From: Alviniconcha marisindica
Lineage: Eukaryota; Mollusca; Gastropoda; Provannidae
DNA length: 64,000 nucleotides
Assembly: GCA_018857735.1 (NCBI GenBank)
Contig: JABMCL010001364.1
Coordinates: forward strand, 71,001-135,000
Reading direction: 5' to 3'
In this document: positions 62,805 to 64,000 of the stretch, one piece after another
Position numbering within the stretch: position 1 is the first letter of the stretch
Layout of the letters: each line of letters begins with the position of its first letter
Notes under the pieces: generated by a model
Database searches by the model: none
What the model was told of the DNA's origin: nothing
The model's input: only the letters and a program-made list of their open reading frames with translations
Made by a program: the position numbers and the translations under genes

Positions 62805-62975
62805 TTGAGCGTTGCTTTACGTCCACAGAGACCATAATTATAATTTATGTTAAGGACTATTAGGGACGAGGCGCCCTGGACGGCCACCTCGACTTTCACA
62901 CAGCTCCTCATCTCCTGTGTCCAGGGAATCATTTTGCTTAACATCCACAGAAGTGAGGTTGCTTATTAGGGACGT
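62805..62975. repeat. Dispersed 'TTTACGTCCACA' repeat, two adjacent copies
   Basis: GTTGCTTTACGTCCACAGAG with TTAGGGACGAGGCGCC and GGACGGCCACCTCGACTTTC, followed by a shorter copy reading TGCTTAACATCCACAGAAGT and TTATTAGGGACGTGG, ending in a G run. Confidence 0.6.
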
Positions 62976-63189
62976 GGGGGGGGGGGGGGGGGGGGAGTGA
63001 AGGCTCGGTAACAGCGCCAACCTGGAAGAGCAAGATGGCCGTGGACCGCCGCCAGAACAACCCAGTTTAATGTCCGTTTCGCGGGCCATTGCGCAGCAAC
63101 TAGCGTACGACGCAATCGCTGTCCCAACTGCTGTGCGGAAGAGTCACAAGGACAATGTCCGTAGCTCCGCTGTTGGCAAACGACTGAAG

Positions 63190-63370
63190 CAAAAAAAGTC
63201 CAGCTTTCAAGCCCAGCTCCACCTCCCTGCTCTTGATCTCTTCTGGGCTCTCTTGAGGGTCCAGCACCACCTCCCTCCTCTTGATCTCGCCTGGACCCGC
63301 GAAAGTGTCTAACTTCTTTGTGAGAGTCCAGCTCACCTCCCTTCCTCTTCAGCTCGCCTGGACTCTGAAT
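63190..63370. repeat. Short repeat 'CACCTCCCTCCTCTTGATCT'
   Basis: Three tandem copies of about 55 bp with CCAGC(T/A)CCACCTCCCT and CTTGATCTC. A related single copy is at 54725-54760, so the unit is also dispersed. Confidence 0.7.
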
Positions 63371-64000
63371 ACTGTGTCCAGAACTGCGATCCAGCTTTTG
63401 ACCTGTGATTTAGTGGCTTGAACTGGTGCGAAATAATTTTTAATGTGTGATTCGTCCTGAGGTTACCCTGTGCGGGTGGGCTAAAATCCAAGAATTGCAT
63501 AGCTGCAAAATTAACGGAAGTATTTTGTACATATTCTCAACCTTTCCCGGCCAGCTTGCGTCTTTGTGTGGTATCCCCTTTAAGTTTAAGCTTTGCACTC
63601 GGCAGTACCACATGCAGATAGCGTACGACAACAGTGGACACCGTCGAGTTTTGCACACGGCCAAGCTTCCTACACAAGGAAGAACAAAACCCGCATCGTG
63701 GTCGAGTTACTTCGTAGTAAGTATCTTGCAGGTGTGATCCACGCACACAGCCATATATTTATATAGCCTCTTCGGACCGGGAGAGTGAAGGCGACTCACT
63801 CCGTGTACGTACGTTCACTGACTCGGACGGGTCTTCTTGCACGGCCTTTTGCCTAGGACGACCGGAGACTACCCCCGGCTGTCTTCTTCGCGTTTTGTGT
63901 ACGGAAACAGTTTCGTGACAGTTACGACGGCCCGGTTTCAACCTGCGTGCTACCTTCTTCAAATGTTGCCTCGCGTCCACAGAGACCACGAGGATAGCTA

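Overview
This window is animal (eukaryotic) genomic DNA. Its genes have many short exons with GT-AG introns, and it is very rich in microsatellites, minisatellites and homopolymer runs and also holds tRNA-derived SINE-like pieces and decayed LINE 3' ends. The two recognisable genes are conserved metazoan genes. The repeat style suggests a lophotrochozoan, most likely a marine gastropod mollusc. That placement is an inference from style, not a proof.

Layout. (1) Minus strand, 39149 down to 1: CAMSAP/Patronin, the microtubule minus-end binding protein. Eleven exons of the conserved form can be traced with consistent splice phases: an N-terminal exon at 39.1 kb, a 26.6-kb first intron, then exons from 12.5 kb down to a large last visible exon (2762-1) that runs off the window before the CKK domain. 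(2) Inside the first intron, on the same strand, are two further coding-looking segments, called here exon A (about 30.7-30.9 kb) and exon B (19185-21960). They look like a long alternative N-terminus. Exon B ends in phase 0 with Tyr-Asp plus three residues before the junction to exon 2, as the regular exon 1 does. (3) Minus strand, 55723-41615: a complete nine-exon SNRNP40 gene (U5 snRNP 40-kDa WD40 protein), lying head-to-tail upstream of CAMSAP. (4) A 612-bp divergent promoter (55724-56335) and the first coding exon of an unidentified plus-strand gene (56336-56565). (5) 56.6-64 kb: no certain exons, but dispersed SINE/LINE pieces and a large minisatellite.

Most striking observation. Several intronic minisatellites begin exactly at splice sites, and their units are copies of the exon edge plus its splice signal. 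SNRNP40 exon 4 is bracketed by about 38 copies of its own 5' splice-site edge and about 22 copies of its own 3' splice-site edge. Exons 5 and 8 of SNRNP40, and exons A and B of CAMSAP, show the same arrangement on one side. These arrays put dozens of look-alike splice sites next to the real ones. By contrast, every tandem repeat inside the putative coding exon B has a period divisible by three, except for one 1-nt insertion near 19551.

The rest of the window is intron or intergenic sequence dominated by simple repeats. All splice sites were placed by eye from phase, GT-AG rules and remembered family similarity; no alignment or expression data were available.
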